Below are positions 48,191-56,676 of a stretch of DNA of 64,000 bases, in pieces. Both the position numbers and the translations under genes were made by a program. How positions within the stretch are numbered: position 1 is the stretch's first letter; each line of letters begins with the position of its first letter. Origin of the DNA: a virus; the IMG/VR virus record IMGVR_UViG_3300049846_001128, positions 1-64,000 of that record, one strand, 5' to 3'. The notes beneath the pieces were generated by a model that saw only the letters and a program-made list of their open reading frames with translations, had not been told where the DNA came from and made no database searches.

Positions 48191-49546
48191 ATGAGTAATC
48201 CATTTTTAGATGAATTATTAAAACAACAAAACGTTATTGACGAAGTAGCTTTGGAAGATTATCAACGCAATGCTAACAGTCCAGAAGCTGATAAAAAACA
48301 AATTAACCCATACCTACCGTATGAGGTAAATCCTATGCAGGAAGATGATAGGTCTAATGCTCAGCGACTATCTGATAATATGAAAAGTCCGTTGATGGTT
48401 GCACCTGAGTATTTAGGAAAATTAGGAATAGACGCAATGCCTATACAACAACCAGAGGTTGTCGACAAGCAAACTCCGGCTGTAAATGAACCTAATTTTA
48501 CACAATCTACTAAAGATGGGACTAGTCAACAAGATCAACCACCAAAAATGGATAAAACTGAAATACAGCAAGCCAATGCTACTTTAGACACTTTACCAAT
48601 GTCTCCGCAAGAAAAGCTTTTAGCTGAGTTTAAAGCTATGCAAGAGCGGGATCAAAAAGCCTTGGATGAAGCCCGTTCTTCAGACAGAATGCTTAAGATG
48701 GGCGGAGCTATTGGGGACGCTTTAGCCACAGTTTTGAACGCTCGTGGACAAATGAATGTAAAAGCACCCGGAGCTGGAGTTAAAGAAGGTGCAGGACTTG
48801 GTAAAGTTGCGGATATGTTTCAAACTTCTCCAGAAATTGCTGCTGATTTAAAAAGAAAAAGAGAGGACTTACTCGCTCAATTCAAGACTTTGAAAAACAG
48901 CGGCGAAATGACTCCGTATCAAAAAGCTTATCTTGAAATGAAAATCAGAGATCAAGAATTACGAGAGCAATCTCAGCAAGGAGTGCAAGGCAGACATGAG
49001 GATACTTTAGGTCTTAAACGAGAAGAGAAGGGTCAATTGAGTGATAAAGTTGCTACTTCTTTCGCTGACATGCAAACAGCTAAACAAGAAGCCGCTAGAC
49101 TTCTTCCTAGAGTTAAAGAAGCTGGTCTTGGAATTTTAGGAACTCCTTATCAAAAAGGTAGAGCAGCAATCGGTCTACCTACTAAAGAATTTCAAGCACT
49201 AGAGTCTGACTATGCTGGAATTAGAAACACAATCAGAAATGCATTATTTGGTTCTGCCTTGACTGGACCTGAGATTAGTGCTTTCGAGAAAGAGTTGAAT
49301 GATATTTCAATATCTCAATCAGGATTTGAAGACAACCTTTCTAATTTTATAGACAGAGTTGACCGTAAAATGACCGAAAGAGCTAAAGCTATGGCAAAGG
49401 CTCAGCCTTTGAAAGAAAAAGCTCTTAAGCAGTTTATGGCTCCAGAAAGTAACCAAAACACTGGACCATATGGCGACACTGTTGAAAGAAATGGTAAAAC
49501 TTATAAATGGAACCCAGCGGTTGGTAAATACCAGCCAGTAGGATAA
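48191..49546 (+). CDS. Probable internal virion protein, 451 aa
   Basis: Gln/Pro-rich N-terminal third (1-150), then long helices with a central A-I-G-D-A-L-A-T-V-L segment. The C-terminus ends G-K-T-Y-K-W-N-P-A-V-G-K-Y-Q-P-V-G, a short beta tag common in phage virion proteins. Ribosome site AGGA is far (about 11 nt) from the ATG, so translation may depend on ribosomes from the frameshifted gene. Confidence 0.6.
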   Translation: MSNPFLDELLKQQNVIDEVALEDYQRNANSPEADKKQINPYLPYEVNPMQEDDRSNAQRLSDNMKSPLMVAPEYLGKLGIDAMPIQQPEVVDKQTPAVNEPNFTQSTKDGTSQQDQPPKMDKTEIQQANATLDTLPMSPQEKLLAEFKAMQERDQKALDEARSSDRMLKMGGAIGDALATVLNARGQMNVKAPGAGVKEGAGLGKVADMFQTSPEIAADLKRKREDLLAQFKTLKNSGEMTPYQKAYLEMKIRDQELREQSQQGVQGRHEDTLGLKREEKGQLSDKVATSFADMQTAKQEAARLLPRVKEAGLGILGTPYQKGRAAIGLPTKEFQALESDYAGIRNTIRNALFGSALTGPEISAFEKELNDISISQSGFEDNLSNFIDRVDRKMTERAKAMAKAQPLKEKALKQFMAPESNQNTGPYGDTVERNGKTYKWNPAVGKYQPVG

Positions 49547-49547
49547 T

Positions 49548-51533
49548 ATGGACGATAATTTATTTGACGACGAAAATATCCATCCCCAAGCTTTAGAAAC
49601 AACTCAAGCTATGGACGATTCTTTGTTTGATGATAGTCAAACATTCCAAGAATCTGCGCCACAAGGTTCAGATACTACCATGTCTTACGCTCCAGCAAGA
49701 GTTATAACAGAAACCGTGGCAAAAGCCGGAGCAGCTATTCCCGAGTTGGCTGATAAAGCTCTGACAAAAACTGCGGCAGCATTAGGACCATTTACTGAAG
49801 GTCAGCTTGAACTTGTTAAACAAAATAGAGACCAATTTAAAGCAATTCAGCCACAAGAATCGCTTTCTAAACTGGAAGAATCTTTCCGAGGAATTAACCG
49901 AAATGTTGACGAGCTTGGAAAACAAGCCATTGGTAGTCTTGAACAAGGTCTTACTCCTCAACAGTTGAAAGAAATGGTCGGTCAAACTACTGAGCAATTC
50001 TCAAGACCAGTTAATTTAGAAGACCCAACAATTAAAGCCCAAATGGCGGCAGAAGAGTCTCGACTTACACAAGAGTTTGCGGAAAAAGCTCAGAGAGGAA
50101 TGGAAAAGTCTTCAATTAAACAAGCCCAAGAATTTGCCGCACAGAAAGCAGAAGAGGCTGTTAACCAAGCCAAAGCTGCTAACATGGGAAGTATTTCTGA
50201 CGAAGCTGCGGACGCAATTCGCTCCAGCACCATCGAAACAATCATGGCTGCGCCAGAAAAAGCTGGTTTTAAACCACAACAGACAGAAGAAATGCTCGCT
50301 CAATTTCGTGCTTTAAAAGAAGCTCAAGCTAATATTCCAAAGAAAACAATTGAAAGCCTACAGTCACCACTGGCAAAAACATTTCCTCAGTTAGAGGGAA
50401 GAGTTTTAACAACAGCTAAGCCGAGTGAGTTTACTCGTGCAGCTTCATTACTTCCAGAAGGAACTTTACCTATGACTGGTGAAGAATCTTGGAACATGCT
50501 TCGTCAGCTTAGAGAAGAGGCTTACAAGCCAACTGGTGAAGTTAGTAAAGAAGTGGCGAAAGCTGTAAGTCAGAATGTAAGAAATTATGTCGAGCAAACT
50601 TCTCCGGCTGCTTCTGATTTATTTCGTCAACAAAGCGCAGAGATTGAACGGCTTAAAAAACTTCAGAAAGAAGGTTTGCTTACCCGTGAAAAAGGTATTT
50701 CAAAACACGCACCAGAGTCTGTAAAAGTTGGAGAGAAAGAAGCCAAGAGATTGTTCAACGACATGCTTGGTGGAAAGGTTCAATTGACTGATGATGTTGC
50801 CCAAAAGATTGCCGTTCTTAGAGAAAATATTGATCCTAAATTGTTTGATGAACTAAGACTTGCCGCAATCAAAGCCGCAGCAGAAGACCCAACAAAAGCT
50901 TTTAACATTAAACCGTTTGAAGCGGTTATGGGTTTAAGTGGAATTGGTTCTTTACCAACAGCTGGATATATGGGAGTTAAGTACGCAAAAACGCCAGAAG
51001 GTGCTTTAAAAATTGGTGACTTAGTAAATACCGTTTCTAGTGCAATTCCAGCGGGGATTAAATCTGCAGCAAAGACTACAGGAAAAGTTTTAGGAGAAGC
51101 TTTGCCAATTCTAGGAGCCGGAGCCGGAGCAGCAATGGGCTATCAAGAGGCTACCGAGGCTGGTTTTGACCCTTGGGAAAAAGCCGCCTATACAGCGTTT
51201 GAAGCCGTAAACCCGGTTCCAGTGTCTGGGATTGAAATGGCTAAACAGTATCAAAAGAGTAGCCAAACTACATCAAAAGCTAATATTAATGACTATAGCG
51301 CACAGTTTAGAACTCCAGACTATAGATTCAAGTCAACAGACAGTGCCAATATGCAAAACTTAGCAGATAGATTGGCTGAGTTCCAAGGTAATAAAGCTGC
51401 CCAAATGTGGGCTAAAGAATTATCAGACGTTTCCACTCAGTCAGAGGCGCAAAAAGACGCTACACTGGCAAGACTTAACCAGTTGAAAGAGTTCAGAGAG
51501 CTTGTGAGAAGAACCAAGGGGATTAAAGAGTGA
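49548..51533 (+). CDS. Probable internal virion/ejection protein, 661 aa
   Basis: Starts with a repeated acidic motif (D-D-N-L-F-D-D and D-D-S-L-F-D-D), long helices through 460, then two hydrophobic Ala/Gly stretches near 460-545 and a helical C-terminus. Layout like podophage ejection proteins. Overlaps the lysozyme gene (ATG-type overlap at 51530). Confidence 0.6.
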   Translation: MDDNLFDDENIHPQALETTQAMDDSLFDDSQTFQESAPQGSDTTMSYAPARVITETVAKAGAAIPELADKALTKTAAALGPFTEGQLELVKQNRDQFKAIQPQESLSKLEESFRGINRNVDELGKQAIGSLEQGLTPQQLKEMVGQTTEQFSRPVNLEDPTIKAQMAAEESRLTQEFAEKAQRGMEKSSIKQAQEFAAQKAEEAVNQAKAANMGSISDEAADAIRSSTIETIMAAPEKAGFKPQQTEEMLAQFRALKEAQANIPKKTIESLQSPLAKTFPQLEGRVLTTAKPSEFTRAASLLPEGTLPMTGEESWNMLRQLREEAYKPTGEVSKEVAKAVSQNVRNYVEQTSPAASDLFRQQSAEIERLKKLQKEGLLTREKGISKHAPESVKVGEKEAKRLFNDMLGGKVQLTDDVAQKIAVLRENIDPKLFDELRLAAIKAAAEDPTKAFNIKPFEAVMGLSGIGSLPTAGYMGVKYAKTPEGALKIGDLVNTVSSAIPAGIKSAAKTTGKVLGEALPILGAGAGAAMGYQEATEAGFDPWEKAAYTAFEAVNPVPVSGIEMAKQYQKSSQTTSKANINDYSAQFRTPDYRFKSTDSANMQNLADRLAEFQGNKAAQMWAKELSDVSTQSEAQKDATLARLNQLKEFRELVRRTKGIKE

Positions 51534-52156
51534 AAAATCTGCTTGACGCTTTAAAACAAATGGACGAAATGCCTCAAGACAACTATGTTGAGGCTCCACA
51601 AGCCCCAATTGAGTCTGGAGTTGACTGGAAAACTATTGATCAGTTTGAAGGTGGAAATCAGCAAAAGGGCTACGTCCCAAAATCTGGCAAGTCTGGCGTT
51701 ACTGTTTCTACAGGTTTTGATGTAGGGCAAAGACAGAACTTAGAAGGTCTTTCTCCAGAGGTTCAAGTCAAACTACAGCCGTTTGTAGGAGCAAAAAGGG
51801 ATGAAGCTCAAAGAAGATTAGCTAGTATGGGAGGAGTTGAATTAACTCCAGAGCAAGCCCAAGAAGTAGCCGGTTTTGCTAAGAATGAAACAGAGCAGAA
51901 AATGAGAGATGAGTGGGCAAAAATGTCTGATATTCCTTTTGACAGCCTTACTCCTGCTCAGAAAACAGTTATGGCGAGTATTATACACCAGTACGGCACT
52001 TTTAAACGCGCACCAAGATTTTCCCAGTTTGCAGGAAAAGGTCAGTGGGAAAAAGTTGTTAACGAGCTTAGAAATTTTAATGATGAATATAAGACAAGAA
52101 GAAACCGAGAGGCGGATTATTTGCAAAAGTCCTTAAACAAGTTGGCTAAAAATTAA
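51530..52156 (+). CDS. Pesticin/T4-type lysozyme, 208 aa
   Basis: GTG start overlapping the previous stop. F-E-G-G (Glu40) and V-S-T-G-F-D-V-G-Q (Thr61, Asp64) give the Glu/Asp/Thr triad of pesticin- and T4-like muramidases, which cut glycan between MurNAc and GlcNAc. No signal peptide, so it is either virion-borne for entry or needs a holin; its place beside ejection genes and the 52167 membrane protein allows both. Confidence 0.82.
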   Translation: MKNLLDALKQMDEMPQDNYVEAPQAPIESGVDWKTIDQFEGGNQQKGYVPKSGKSGVTVSTGFDVGQRQNLEGLSPEVQVKLQPFVGAKRDEAQRRLASMGGVELTPEQAQEVAGFAKNETEQKMRDEWAKMSDIPFDSLTPAQKTVMASIIHQYGTFKRAPRFSQFAGKGQWEKVVNELRNFNDEYKTRRNREADYLQKSLNKLAKN

Positions 52157-52166
52157 AAGGTGAGTT

Positions 52167-52436
52167 ATGTCTGAAAGAATTAAGAATCTCGAAGAAAAAG
52201 TTGACAAAGTTGATGAGAAGCTGGAGAAGATCGTAGAGAAGATTAGTGCTATTGACGTAACGTTAGCTGTAAACACAGAATCCTTAGTGGAACATATTAA
52301 GCGCACAAACTTGCTTGAGCAAGAACTAAAGCCAGTTTCAAAGCACGTAGCAATGATGGAAGGAGCTTTTAAAGTTATTGGAATACTGGCTTCAGTCGCT
52401 GCTTTCGCCGCCGGTATTGCTAAGATGTTCTTTTAA
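52167..52436 (+). CDS. Holin-like protein, 89 aa
   Basis: Coiled-coil first 60 residues (E-E-K-V-D-K-V-D-E-K-L-E-K) and one C-terminal transmembrane helix (A-S-V-A-A-F-A-A-G-I-A). This is the shape of class-III-like phage holins and XhlA-type proteins. Directly after the lysozyme. Its 3' end overlaps the opposing minus-strand gene by 45 bp. Confidence 0.7.
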   Translation: MSERIKNLEEKVDKVDEKLEKIVEKISAIDVTLAVNTESLVEHIKRTNLLEQELKPVSKHVAMMEGAFKVIGILASVAAFAAGIAKMFF

Positions 52437-52556
52437 ACCATATAATAAAAAGATTGGAATAACAGCAAAAGCCGCAGTCATTTCTGCAAAGCTATCCAAA
52501 ACAGCCATTGCTCTTAAGCATAAAAAAATTCCAACAATCGCTATAAAAATTCTCAT
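52392..52556 (-). CDS. Small membrane protein, 54 aa, last gene of the right minus-strand series
   Basis: ATG overlaps the stop of the upstream gene (ATGA). Two hydrophobic segments (about 3-20 and 28-42). The 3' end runs into the opposing holin-like gene; no terminator was found between them. Confidence 0.55.
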   Translation of the reverse strand: MRIFIAIVGIFLCLRAMAVLDSFAEMTAAFAVIPIFLLYGLKEHLSNTGGESSD

Positions 52557-52903
52557 TTTTTCCAACCTCTACATTCATCCAACCATTTTTGTTTTGCTTT
52601 GTTATAATTATCTACAAAATTCTCATCAAATTTTATCTCAGGAAACAAGACTCCATCGTAATATTCATCACCCTCCGAACCATACTCAAAGGTAATACTA
52701 CAAAGATGTAGAATACTTTGCCCACTCAATTGAGGATTTTTTTTAGTAGAATACCACTTACCTTCGATATACATATCACCTCCTCCATCATAATACCAAG
52801 GGAGAGAGTCTAGGTATATCCTATTAGACCCTTCTATAAAAACTTCACAATCTCCATACTTTTTCTGTTCTTCCAGTAGACTAATTAGTTCTGAAATTTT
52901 CAC
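52553..52903 (-). CDS. Hypothetical acidic protein, 116 aa
   Basis: Acidic, with many Tyr and Gly in the middle (D-G-G-G-D-M-Y-I-E-G). N-terminal L-I-S-L-L-E-E-Q-K-K-Y-G-D-C-E-V resembles a short module found in several small phage proteins. Unknown role. Confidence 0.55.
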   Translation of the reverse strand: MKISELISLLEEQKKYGDCEVFIEGSNRIYLDSLPWYYDGGGDMYIEGKWYSTKKNPQLSGQSILHLCSITFEYGSEGDEYYDGVLFPEIKFDENFVDNYNKAKQKWLDECRGWKK

Positions 52904-53449
52904 CTATTCCTCACTCTCTGTAATTAAATCCTCAATCTCTGTGTCGGACTTTTCTTCCATATTATGAAACTCTTGCAAATCTTCATAACTCAGGTAATTG
53001 TACTCTCTTTTTATCTTATTTTCAACATCAAACCCGCGCTTATAATCGTCCGAATTAATATCTTTTTGCTGCCAAAATCCGTGTAAATTGCCAAGTTTTT
53101 TAGTAACCTTGTCAAAGTCTTCGATTAAGTTCTCAACCTCAACCGGATAAAATCCATTCTCTTCAAAAAATTCTTGATTATCAGCAAGTAAAGCGTTTAT
53201 TTTCTTAAACAATGCTTTAGACTCTTCACTTGTCTTAAACGTAGCGTGATGATATTCCTTGTAAAAATTAGCCAAGTATTTTTTCTCATGCTCATTCATA
53301 GCTCGAATCAAGATATTTCCTTCGTGATCTCTAACCCCGTCTTGGTAATCAGAGTCCATGAATTCTCTACGTTTCGTCCTCGACCCGCTCTTCGATAGAT
53401 GGCGAAATTCTTTTTTGTGCTTCTTTTTTACCCCAGTATTGTCTGTCAT
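52904..53449 (-). CDS. Hypothetical protein, up to 181 aa
   Basis: Charged and helical. The listed start gives 83 bp overlap with the upstream gene; an in-frame ATG at 53359 (M-D-S-D-Y-Q) would remove it. Not recognised. Confidence 0.5.
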   Translation of the reverse strand: MTDNTGVKKKHKKEFRHLSKSGSRTKRREFMDSDYQDGVRDHEGNILIRAMNEHEKKYLANFYKEYHHATFKTSEESKALFKKINALLADNQEFFEENGFYPVEVENLIEDFDKVTKKLGNLHGFWQQKDINSDDYKRGFDVENKIKREYNYLSYEDLQEFHNMEEKSDTEIEDLITESEE

Positions 53450-53780
53450 ATAACTCCGCTTGCTTTAAAATTTCCTCGTTAACATCAAAAATTCCCTCCT
53501 TAATCATGTAAAATCTCTGCTTTCCGTGTCGATAATCTGGTAAATGCTTTCCAAAAGTTTGGAAGAAAGTAATTTTCTTAGCCTTACCCTTCTCCTGATC
53601 CAACTTCCAAATTCTTCGATAAACGTAAAAGATTAGATAGTTTGGAACAGCGTGAGTGCCAGCTTCAATTCCCATATCTTGGATAAAGTTCATGACACTC
53701 TTGTTATCTTCGGGAGCCTTCCTTCCGGTTGACTCCCTTGATTGAACTAACTTAAGCAATTCTTCAATTGACTTACTCAT
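53367..53780 (-). CDS. Hypothetical conserved phage protein, 137 aa
   Basis: Central G-T-H-A-V-P-N-Y-L-I-F-Y-V-Y-R-R-I-W and F-F-Q-T-F-G-K-H-L-P-D-Y-R look like a family I have seen in T4-like phages, without a known function. Overlaps the ClpP-like gene by one base. Confidence 0.55.
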   Translation of the reverse strand: MSKSIEELLKLVQSRESTGRKAPEDNKSVMNFIQDMGIEAGTHAVPNYLIFYVYRRIWKLDQEKGKAKKITFFQTFGKHLPDYRHGKQRFYMIKEGIFDVNEEILKQAELYDRQYWGKKEAQKRISPSIEERVEDET

Positions 53781-54550
53781 TAGAACTCCAGTTTTACCTG
53801 ACGAGTGGCTCGTTTAATAGCTCTTGCGCCAATGCTATTTCCCGCGATTTTCTTACCATTCAGCGAAAAGCCAATCGGCATAGAAATTAGTGGGCATTTT
53901 GAGTACTCAACGCTAGCAGGTCCAAAGATTGTGGCAACGTCCTCAGTGTAAGTTCCAGAGAGAGATTTGTCGCAGATTACAGAAGCAACTTCATCGGCAT
54001 GTTTTTGATTAACAGCGGCTTGTCCACCAATCCAAAGCTCATTAATAATAGCGTTCTGGTAAGCTTCTACAGACATTCCGACTCTCTTAGCAGCCTTTAC
54101 ATTCATTTCATCAAGCACATCCTGAATCATTTTCAGGCGTTGGTTGGCTTCTCCCGGCACTTGTCCAGAAAGACCTGAGATAGCACCTCGGTGAGACATA
54201 AGCATTCCAGAAGAAATAATGTAACGTTTTCCAAGCTCTTGAGTAATTTGGTAGCCCATTGATGCGGCAAAAATTACAACAGTGTGAACTGGGCGATCAA
54301 GGCTCTTCACAAAGTCAATAAAGTTATTCCCAGCCATAACAGAACCGCCGGGAGTGTCTAGTACTAAATAAATAGGTTGAGTTTTAGGAAGGGCTTGGTG
54401 CTTGATTAGAATTTCAAGTTGCTTCTTAGCAACGTAGTCTTCTTTCACTGGCTGGTTAAAAGCCACTGAGTTATTTTCAGACAAAGTAATAGTAGCCGAG
54501 TTGGCGTTTAGTGATGCAGCAAGAAAAGCTGCGGTAACGAATTTAAACAT
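53780..54550 (-). CDS. Exported ClpP/SppA-like serine protease, 256 aa
   Basis: Predicted N-terminal signal peptide (about 1-19). D-T-P-G-G-S (about 65-70) forms the oxyanion loop, A-A-S-M-G gives Ser97, and S-H-R-G gives His120, as in the ClpP/crotonase fold. By my alignment the catalytic Asp position of ClpP is Ala or Asn here, so it may use a dyad, as in SppA-like enzymes, or another residue. If exported, it would act in the periplasm or membrane, away from ClpX/ClpA. Confidence 0.75.
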   Translation of the reverse strand: MFKFVTAAFLAASLNANSATITLSENNSVAFNQPVKEDYVAKKQLEILIKHQALPKTQPIYLVLDTPGGSVMAGNNFIDFVKSLDRPVHTVVIFAASMGYQITQELGKRYIISSGMLMSHRGAISGLSGQVPGEANQRLKMIQDVLDEMNVKAAKRVGMSVEAYQNAIINELWIGGQAAVNQKHADEVASVICDKSLSGTYTEDVATIFGPASVEYSKCPLISMPIGFSLNGKKIAGNSIGARAIKRATRQVKLEF

Positions 54551-54578
54551 AAATCTCCAAAGTTAATGTGTTAGTTAC

Positions 54579-54607
54579 ACAATATCAAATGGAAATTATT
54601 TTGTCAA
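54579..54607 (-). promoter_or_regulatory. Weak sigma70-like promoter for the ClpP-like gene
   Basis: TTGACA (54602-54607), a 17-bp spacer and TATTGT (54579-54584); the -10 has four of six consensus bases. It lies in one of the few gaps in this region. Confidence 0.4.
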
Positions 54608-54609
54608 CA

Positions 54610-54945
54610 TTATTTTTTAAATATTTTAAGAAAACTGTTTTTATCAGAAGCCACAGACTCGTAACCTGAATTATTAATAGCTTGTATTGATTTAACCTTA
54701 TAAGGCTGGTCTTCAAAAAAGTTTACAATAAATCCAGTATAAAGTCTACCATTAGGATAAATAGGGTAAGTAGCTAGAAACTCTTCCTTTGTAAAATTTC
54801 CCCAAAATACTAACTCAGACATATCCCATTTTTCAGGACTACGCCTTCTTTTGGCTTTAAAACTAAAATAAGCCTCATAAATTATATAACAAGGCGTGTA
54901 TACAAAAAATAAAAATAAAAAAATATAAGCAATAAAATTAATCAT
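54610..54945 (-). CDS. Membrane protein, 111 aa
   Basis: Start at ATG 54945; a longer form is in frame. One strong transmembrane helix at 3-22 (F-I-A-Y-I-F-L-F-L-F-F-V-Y), then a soluble domain with W-G-N-F-T-K-E-E-F. Unknown function. Confidence 0.5.
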   Translation of the reverse strand: MINFIAYIFLFLFFVYTPCYIIYEAYFSFKAKRRRSPEKWDMSELVFWGNFTKEEFLATYPIYPNGRLYTGFIVNFFEDQPYKVKSIQAINNSGYESVASDKNSFLKIFKK

Positions 54946-54949
54946 AAGT

Positions 54950-55264
54950 TTATTTTTTACAAGGTCCAACTAAAACGATTTTTTCAGTAAATCCGCCACG
55001 TTGGCTAAACTTTTTTTCTCTAGCTTCAAACACAGATTCTTCAAATCCATGAGCTTTACACACTGCAGCAAATACCTCAAGAACATCTGCTAGCTCTTCA
55101 AGCAAGTTTTCTGGAGAAGCTGATAAAACTTCGTTGGCCTCTTCCACAAGCTTTTCTTTTAAAAGCTGCAAATATTCAGATTGCTCAGCAATGTAAGTGT
55201 CCATAGCTCTGCCTTCTTTTTCTAAAACCATGGCAGGAAGTTTATCTCGAATAAGTTTTTTCAT
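54950..55264 (-). CDS. MazG-like nucleotide pyrophosphohydrolase
   Basis: 104 aa. K-L-I-R-D-K-L-P at the start and the E-A-N-E-V...E-N-L-L-E-E-L-A-D-V-L-E-V helix pair carry the E-x-x-E-x(n)-E-x-x-D magnesium site of the phosphoribosyl-ATP/MazG fold; related phage proteins hydrolyse (d)NTPs or alarmone-type nucleotides. Substrate unknown. The ATG overlaps the previous stop. Confidence 0.8.
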   Translation of the reverse strand: MKKLIRDKLPAMVLEKEGRAMDTYIAEQSEYLQLLKEKLVEEANEVLSASPENLLEELADVLEVFAAVCKAHGFEESVFEAREKKFSQRGGFTEKIVLVGPCKK

Positions 55265-55476
55265 ACAAGTGCCTTAAGTAGTGGAGTTAATAATATAAAT
55301 GCGTCTTCTTCCAGCTGTTTACAATTATCATATAGTCTTTCAGAGTAACCATAGTGTCCTCCAAAGTCAATGAAAACTCTATAGCCGCCATCATTGGTAA
55401 CTTCCGATATTTCAGCAAAGTCAGGAATTTGCTCGTGGTAGTAGCGAATGAATTTATCGCCAAGTTTGTACTTCAA
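55261..55476 (-). CDS. Small SH3/KOW-like protein with tail, 71 aa
   Basis: TTG start at 55476 overlapping the previous stop. K-L-G-D-K-F-I near the N-terminus and a beta-rich body, ending L-T-P-L-L-K-A-L-V. The tail codons hold AAGG for the MazG-like gene. Confidence 0.55.
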   Translation of the reverse strand: MKYKLGDKFIRYYHEQIPDFAEISEVTNDGGYRVFIDFGGHYGYSERLYDNCKQLEEDAFILLTPLLKALV

Positions 55477-55652
55477 AATAAAGCCTTCGTTAAATCCGTT
55501 AGTTTCACAACTTCACTTGGTCGGCATTTATAGATACAGTCATAAAAAGTAACGTAAGTAGGAGTTACTTCCTTAATTGTATAAACCTTGCCTTCAAATA
55601 CACTATAACTAGGAACTATAACTTCGTCGCCAACTTTAATTTCTTTTTCCAT
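55473..55652 (-). CDS. Small SH3/KOW-like protein with tail, 59 aa
   Basis: K-V-G-D-E-V-I-V-P then G-K-V-Y-T-I-K-E-V, and the end L-T-D-L-T-K-A-L-F. Paralogue of the other small SH3-like proteins here. Overlaps the HNH gene by 37 bp. Confidence 0.6.
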   Translation of the reverse strand: MEKEIKVGDEVIVPSYSVFEGKVYTIKEVTPTYVTFYDCIYKCRPSEVVKLTDLTKALF

Positions 55653-56020
55653 TCATTCCTCTGGGCATTTTCCGCCAGTGTTTTACTTAAATGGCAACCA
55701 GACTTACACAAAGCCTGTAAGTTATCTTCGCCGCAGAATAGTCTTTTAAAATGCACGTTCCAGTCTCTGTTGCCTTGCACATCTAAAGGCACAACTGGGT
55801 CAATATGATCGACCTCAATCTTGTCTACAATAGCTGTAGGATGGTCTAACTTTATAACGTCGATAGACCTTGCTCCAGAGTAGACAATTTGCCCACAACC
55901 TTCACACTTATAAAGTTCAGGTCCGATCTTTGCTCTTGCCTTTACGTTTTTTATCGGTTGCCACTGCCTCGCTAGTTTCCTCAAGGCTGTGTCCACCTTC
56001 GCTTGAAATCTTTTGTCCAC
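55616..56020 (-). CDS. HNH endonuclease, 134 aa
   Basis: GTG start. C-E-G-C zinc pair, E-V-D-H-I-D-P-V-V, then C-G-E-D-N-L-Q-A-L-C-K-S-G-C-H, all parts of the HNH/beta-beta-alpha-metal site. Cuts DNA; either a homing enzyme or a packaging/recombination nuclease. Overlaps both neighbours, including 104 bp with the upstream gene. Confidence 0.8.
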   Translation of the reverse strand: MDKRFQAKVDTALRKLARQWQPIKNVKARAKIGPELYKCEGCGQIVYSGARSIDVIKLDHPTAIVDKIEVDHIDPVVPLDVQGNRDWNVHFKRLFCGEDNLQALCKSGCHLSKTLAENAQRNEWKKKLKLATKL

Positions 56021-56303
56021 GGAATATTTCCTTCATTAAGTCTTTTTTAAGAACTGTTAAGCCAACTTGATTGAGCTGATCAAAAGCATCAACCTGCGGC
56101 AAAGTGTTATCGCCATACCTGTGCCATTCGCCTTGCACACAAATATAGTATGTGCCAGCTTGGTCTTGTAACAACGCTCCAGCATTAAAGGCTAGCATGG
56201 TGGCTTTAACTGGAACAATCATAAAAGTGTTGGCAGAATCGGACGGATGTCCGTTCAAAACTATCTCCAAGCTTGTTTTAACGGCTCTTATTGGTCTTTT
56301 CAC
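55917..56303 (-). CDS. Hypothetical protein, about 128 aa
   Basis: GTG at 56303, 6 nt after GGAG, is preferred over the TTG at 56381. Beta-rich middle (F-M-I-V-P-V-K-A-T-M-L-A-F), then a Lys/Glu-rich tail whose codons double as the start of the HNH gene. No family. Confidence 0.5.
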   Translation of the reverse strand: MKRPIRAVKTSLEIVLNGHPSDSANTFMIVPVKATMLAFNAGALLQDQAGTYYICVQGEWHRYGDNTLPQVDAFDQLNQVGLTVLKKDLMKEIFRGQKISSEGGHSLEETSEAVATDKKRKGKSKDRT

Positions 56304-56676
56304 GCTTTTCTCCAAGTTGGTAATGCCTAATGGCTTGTTGAATTTCTTTAACAGAAGTAAACTCCACTCTACTTTCCGCAAACAAAGTACACTCTAGGTT
56401 ATAATAGTATGTGTTAATTCCAGACTCTCGCTCAAGTTGATCGCAAAAATACTCAAACTGAGCTTGCCTTTCTTTTCGCTCATTCTCTCTTTCTAAGTAG
56501 TTCAAATATTTAGTTCTTTTATCCAGTATAGTAACGTTATTATCAAGAGCTATTCCTAGCACTATAGTTGAGATAAAGAAGCAAATAAATAAACCACCGA
56601 AAAAATTTGCAGCTTCATCACAATTTTTTAACCGTTGCTCTAAATTTTTAATAATGTCATCTTTTGTCTTTTTCAT
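56278..56676 (-). CDS. Membrane protein with charged domain, 132 aa
   Basis: ATGA-type overlap with the upstream gene. Transmembrane helix about 25-44 (F-F-G-G-L-F-I-C-F-F-I-S), then charged helices with E-R-E-N-E-R-K-E-R. Unknown function. Confidence 0.55.
   Translation of the reverse strand: MKKTKDDIIKNLEQRLKNCDEAANFFGGLFICFFISTIVLGIALDNNVTILDKRTKYLNYLERENERKERQAQFEYFCDQLERESGINTYYYNLECTLFAESRVEFTSVKEIQQAIRHYQLGEKREKTNKSR

Noticed and set aside
52437-52695. Plus-strand frame across the end of the holin-like gene (52378-52695)
   Set aside because: It has no ribosome site and lies antisense to coupled minus-strand genes with better starts.
54685-54705. Plus-strand TTTAACCTTATAAGG resembling the late motif
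   Set aside because: Inside a minus-strand gene with no plus-strand gene downstream; lacks the CAACC core.
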